Below are positions 20,922 through 23,792 of a DNA stretch of 23,792 nucleotides, in pieces. The notes beneath the pieces were generated by a model. It saw nothing but the letters and a program-made list of their open reading frames with translations, did no database searches and was not told where the DNA came from. Position numbers and translations under genes: made by a program. Origin of the DNA: DATGQT01 sp035304085. Its GTDB lineage: Bacteria; Bacteroidota; Rhodothermia; Rhodothermales; Rubricoccaceae. How positions within the stretch are numbered: position 1 is the stretch's first letter; every line of letters begins with the position of its first letter. The stretch spans positions 1-23,792 of the forward strand of contig DATGQT010000212.1 in NCBI GenBank assembly GCA_035304085.1, written 5' to 3'.

Positions 20922-21875
20922 TCAGTCGATGGGTTCGAGGTTCGCTACGATCTCGGCGCGCCGGGGCTCCAGGAACGGCGGGAGCGCCACGCGCTCGCCG
21001 AGCGTCGCGGGGTCCTCGTCCACGGCGAAGCCGGGGCCGTCGGTGGCGATCTCGAAGAGCACGCCGCCCGGCTCGCGGACGTACAGGCTCTTGAAGTAGT
21101 ACCGGTCCACCTCCCCGCTGTGGGGGAGCCCGAACGACGTCAGCCGCTCCGTCCAAGCATGGTACTCCTCCTCCGTCGGCGTGCGGAAGGCGACGTGGTG
21201 GACGCCGCCCGCGCCGGGGCGCGCCGGCGGGAGGTCGGGCTGGACGGCCACGTGGAGCTCGGCGTGAGGGCCGCCCCCGCCCATCTCGTAGACGTGGACG
21301 GTGTGCCGCGCGTCCTCGGGGTGGGGGTACTCGCGGACGGGCCGCATGTTGAGCACGCGCGTGAGCATGACGTCGGTGGGGGCGAGGTCCGGCACGCTCA
21401 TGAGGATGGGGCCGAGGCCGCGGATCTGGTACGCGGCAGGCACCGGGCTGCGGTCCCACGGCACCGGTGCGTCGCCCGCGCCCCCGTCGTCGACGAGCGC
21501 GAGGCGCTGGCCCTCGGGGTCCTCGAAGTCGAGCGTGAGGCGGCCGTCGCGCTCGGCGACCTCGGCGGCGGCGACGCCCGCGGCCCGGAGGCGGTCGTGC
21601 CACCACGCCAGCGCCTCGGACCCGTCCACGCGGAGGTGCGTGCGCGTGATGCTGTGGGTGCCGCGGCGCTCGGGCGGGACGGGCCAGTCGAAGAACGTGA
21701 GGTCGGTGCCGGGGCTGCCGACGGCGTCGGCGTAGAAGAGGTGGTAGGCGCTGACGTCGTCCTGGTTCACGCTCCGCTTGACGAGGCGCATCCCCATCGT
21801 CCCGGTGTAGAAGCGGTGGTTGCCGCGGATGTCGGCGGAGACGGCGGTGAGGTGGTGGATGCCGGTGAGGTCCAT
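20922..21875 (-). CDS. VOC-family ring-cleaving dioxygenase (MhqO-like)
   Basis: The 317-residue protein has two vicinal-oxygen-chelate halves. The N-terminal half starts MDLTGIHHLTAVSADIRGNH with a metal-ligand His and continues with TMGMRLVKRSVNQDD and YHLFYADAVGSPGTDLTFFDW. The second half contains GPILMSVPDLAPTDVML, GAGGVHHVAFRTPTEEE (second His) and REPGGVLFEIATDGPGF (Glu ligand), ending DEDPATLGERVALPPFLE. This is the pattern of the MhqA/MhqO/LinE-like dioxygenases that open hydroquinone or catechol rings. In Bacillus such genes respond to quinone stress, so a link with bacillithiol-based electrophile defence is plausible here. The gene is divergent from the M16 peptidase pair. Confidence 0.9.
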   Translation of the reverse strand: MDLTGIHHLTAVSADIRGNHRFYTGTMGMRLVKRSVNQDDVSAYHLFYADAVGSPGTDLTFFDWPVPPERRGTHSITRTHLRVDGSEALAWWHDRLRAAGVAAAEVAERDGRLTLDFEDPEGQRLALVDDGGAGDAPVPWDRSPVPAAYQIRGLGPILMSVPDLAPTDVMLTRVLNMRPVREYPHPEDARHTVHVYEMGGGGPHAELHVAVQPDLPPARPGAGGVHHVAFRTPTEEEYHAWTERLTSFGLPHSGEVDRYYFKSLYVREPGGVLFEIATDGPGFAVDEDPATLGERVALPPFLEPRRAEIVANLEPID

Positions 21876-22006
21876 GCGCGAGGGGGAGGGGCGGAGCGGG
21901 AGAGGCGACGAGAGGACGCCCCCTCCGCGGCGGCGTTCCGCGGTCGGCGGCGGGGGCCGGATCCCCGTCCGTCGGTGGGCGTGGGAAGCGGCCCATCCCC
22001 CCGCCC

Positions 22007-23404
22007 ATGCCCGCCCCGAACGCGCCCCTCGACCACGCCGCCTTCGAGTTCGTCCGCGCCGTCGGCGGGATCGAGGAGTACCGCCACCGCGCCAACGGCC
22101 TCACCGTTCTCCTGCTGCCCGAGGTCGGAGATCCCGCCCGCGGGGCCGCCGCGCCCGTCGCCACGTTCATGGTGACGTACCGCGTCGGCAGCCGGAACGA
22201 GGGGGCGGGGCTGACCGGCGCCACGCACCTCCTCGAGCACCTCATGTTCAAGGGGACCGAGCGGTTCAACCGCGAGCGCGGCACGAGCGTGTTCCAGGTG
22301 CTCCAGCGCGTCGGCGGCCAGATCAACGCGACGACGTGGTACGACCGCACCAACTACTACGCGCTCCTGCCGAGCGAGCACCTCGGCCTCGCCGTCGAGA
22401 TCGAGGCGGACCGGATGCGGGGCGCGCGCGTGCGCGACGAGGACCTCGCCAGCGAGCGGACCGTCGTCCTCAACGAACTCGACCGGGGCGAGAACGAGCC
22501 GCTGCGGAAGCTGCTCCACGCCGTCTTCGCGACGGCCTTCTTCGCGCACCCCTACGGCCACCCCGTCATCGGCTGGCGCTCCGACGTCGAGACCGTCACG
22601 GCCGAGGGGCTCCGCCACTTCTACGACACCTACTACTGGCCCGCCAACGCGACGGCCTCCGTCATCGGGCTGTTCGACCGCGGCGCCGTCCTCGACCTCC
22701 TCGACGCCCGCTTCGGGGCGATCCCCGCCGGGCCCGACGCCGGAGGCGGGGCCGAGCCGCTGTGGGTGCACGAGGCCGTCACGCGGGAACCCCCGCAGCA
22801 GGGCGAGCGCCGCGTGACCGTCCGCCAGGCCGGCCAGCTCGGCACCGTGCTGTGCGCCTGGAAGGCCCCCGCCGGCCTCGACCCCGACGCCGACGCCCTC
22901 GACGTGCTCGTCCAGCTCCTCTCCGCGGGCAAGAGCGCGCGGCTCTTCCGCCGCCTCACCGACCGCGGCCTGTCGACGCACGCGGCGGCGTTCTACCCGC
23001 GCCTCCGCGACCCCGGCCTCTTCGTGCTCTACGCCTCGCTCGCGCCGGGCGTCGCGCACGAGGCCGTCGAGGCGGCGCTGCGCGAGGCCGCCGCCGAGGT
23101 GGTCCGCGACGGCGTGACGGCCGAGGAGCTGGCCCGCGCCCGCCGCCAGGTCGTCGCCGAGGAGGCGTTCGCGCGCGACGGGCCCTTCGCCGTCGCCGCC
23201 CGCCTCAACGAGGCCATCGCCGTGGGCGACTGGACGCTGTTCCCCGAGTACCGGCAGCGCATCGAGGCCGTCACCGCCGAGGCCGTCCGCGACGCCGCCT
23301 CGCGCGTCTTCGACGACGACCGCCTGACGGTCGGCTGGTACGTGCCCACGGGCGGGGAGGCGGTGGACGGAGAGACGGCGGACGGAGACGCTTCGGAGGA
23401 ATGA
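22007..23404 (+). CDS. M16-family zinc metallopeptidase, catalytic subunit
   Basis: The 465-residue protein is an M16 (pitrilysin/processing-peptidase type) zinc protease with an intact inverted motif, H74-L-L-E-H78 in ATHLLEHLMFKGTERF, and the distal glutamate region VVLNELDRGENEP (E157). A second, non-catalytic M16 half follows (about 250-440), with QLLSAGKSARLFRRLTDRGLS typical of the family. No signal peptide is clear. The C-terminus after residue 445 is acidic and low-complexity. Its stop overlaps the ATG of the next peptidase gene by 4 nt (ATGA), so the two are translationally coupled and probably form a heterodimer, as known for paired bacterial M16B genes. Confidence 0.92.
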   Translation: MPAPNAPLDHAAFEFVRAVGGIEEYRHRANGLTVLLLPEVGDPARGAAAPVATFMVTYRVGSRNEGAGLTGATHLLEHLMFKGTERFNRERGTSVFQVLQRVGGQINATTWYDRTNYYALLPSEHLGLAVEIEADRMRGARVRDEDLASERTVVLNELDRGENEPLRKLLHAVFATAFFAHPYGHPVIGWRSDVETVTAEGLRHFYDTYYWPANATASVIGLFDRGAVLDLLDARFGAIPAGPDAGGGAEPLWVHEAVTREPPQQGERRVTVRQAGQLGTVLCAWKAPAGLDPDADALDVLVQLLSAGKSARLFRRLTDRGLSTHAAAFYPRLRDPGLFVLYASLAPGVAHEAVEAALREAAAEVVRDGVTAEELARARRQVVAEEAFARDGPFAVAARLNEAIAVGDWTLFPEYRQRIEAVTAEAVRDAASRVFDDDRLTVGWYVPTGGEAVDGETADGDASEE

Positions 23405-23792
23405 CGATGGACCACGGACCACGGACGACGGACCACGGGCTCCTCAGGGAGGGCCACCCGAGCCCCCACCTCGCCGAGCGCGTCGTCGAGGCCGAGGCCG
23501 GGGCGGCGCGGCTCTGGCTCCTGCCCACGCCCGTCCGCGACGTCGTCGCCTTCCGCGGCTCCTTCGAGACCGCGCCCGACTTCGCCACCGACGACGACCT
23601 CGTCCAGCACCTCCTCGCCGACCTCCTCGACAAGGGCACGCGCCGGCGCGACCGCTTCGCCGTGGCCGCGGCGCTCGAAGGCCGCGGCGCCGAGCTCGCC
23701 TTCTACCCCGACGGCCTCCGCGTCGGCTTCGCCGGGAAGTGCCTCCGCGCCGACGTCGCCGACGTCCTCGCCCTCGCCGCCGAGCAGCTCCG
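23401..23792 (+). CDS. M16-family peptidase, apparently non-catalytic partner (5' part)
   Basis: The visible 130 codons encode the start of a second M16 protein. LVQHLLADLLDKGT (about 67-80) aligns with the active-site helix, but the HxxEH motif is degenerate (H70-L-L-A-D74), so the zinc site is lost. This is typical of the regulatory subunit in paired M16B peptidases. DVVAFRGSFETAPDF corresponds to the first family strand and AVAAALEGRGAELAFYPDGLRVGF to the second. The first 15 residues or so (MTMDHGPRTTDHGLL) are encoded by a heptanucleotide array and do not resemble the family. The start overlaps the preceding stop in an ATGA. The gene continues beyond the window. Confidence 0.85.
   Translation, partial: MTMDHGPRTTDHGLLREGHPSPHLAERVVEAEAGAARLWLLPTPVRDVVAFRGSFETAPDFATDDDLVQHLLADLLDKGTRRRDRFAVAAALEGRGAELAFYPDGLRVGFAGKCLRADVADVLALAAEQL
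23409..23436. repeat. Heptanucleotide array GGACCAC inside the second M16 gene
   Basis: Four units in register: GGACCAC, GGACCAC, GGACGAC, GGACCAC. The array begins 8 nt after the ATG of the second M16 gene and is translated as its N-terminus. If translation starts there, the array is coding; no better downstream start is visible before conserved sequence. Confidence 0.85.

Noticed and set aside
20922..21875. Fosfomycin thiol transferase (FosB-like), given the bacillithiol context
   Set aside because: The length of 317 residues with two VOC halves and the overall pattern fit ring-cleaving dioxygenases, not the roughly 140-residue FosB.
1..23792. tRNA, rRNA, riboswitch or insertion sequence
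   Set aside because: I looked for cloverleaf-like segments, transposase motifs and terminal inverted repeats and saw none; a covariance-model scan would be needed to exclude small RNAs.

Overview
The window is bacterial chromosomal DNA of very high GC content, densely coded on both strands, with short gene gaps and no tRNA, rRNA, insertion sequence, phage gene or CRISPR array that I can see. The gene set (BshA bacillithiol glycosyltransferase, a baeRF-type release-factor homologue, a PorT-like outer-membrane barrel, a Bacteroidota-type PdxJ, paired M16 peptidases), the near absence of Shine-Dalgarno sequences and the high GC together suggest a member of the Rhodothermota (Rhodothermia, for example a Rubricoccaceae-like marine bacterium). 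That assignment is inference from gene content, not a database match.

Layout, left to right. 1-2029 (minus): the 5' part of rsmI and an LptF/LptG-type lipopolysaccharide export permease. 2177-2839 (plus): a glyoxalase-II-like metallo-hydrolase, convergent with a minus-strand operon bshA - kinase-fold protein - lipoprotein (5728 to 2844). 5858-6442 (plus): a small outer-membrane beta-barrel, meeting a GGQ-less baeRF protein (6502-7689) at a long hairpin. 7801-8586: an ECF-like sigma factor. 8711-9730: an endonuclease/exonuclease/phosphatase-type lipoprotein with an EF-hand-like loop. 9847-10458: a SleB-like cell-wall hydrolase with the only classical ribosome binding site seen. 10800-12044 (plus): PdxB, convergent with Era (12067-13050).

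13577-17210 (minus) is the most distinctive region: three consecutive genes whose products share a short N-terminal membrane anchor ending in a His/Arg motif, like pilin-type surface proteins. The last also has a beta-solenoid-like segment and two copies of a Cys-His...HGDxLGxC module joined by a Gly/Asp-rich linker. After it come pdxJ (minus) and a DusB-like tRNA dihydrouridine synthase (plus, overlapping a convergent PAP2 phosphatase at its 3' end). Next is a minus-strand pair, a VOC ring-cleaving dioxygenase and a cupin, and finally a plus-strand M16 peptidase pair, catalytic then degenerate, which runs off the window.

Functional themes are housekeeping (RsmI, Era, Dus), envelope biogenesis (LptF/G, SleB, barrel, PAP2), thiol and electrophile defence (BshA, metallo-hydrolase, ring-cleaving dioxygenase), and DXP-dependent vitamin B6 synthesis (PdxB and PdxJ). 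The most unusual sequence-level signal is a set of short tandem arrays at gene boundaries. Most have a 7-bp period and one has 8 bp; the unit sequence differs at each place, and several run into start codons, stop codons or coding sequence.
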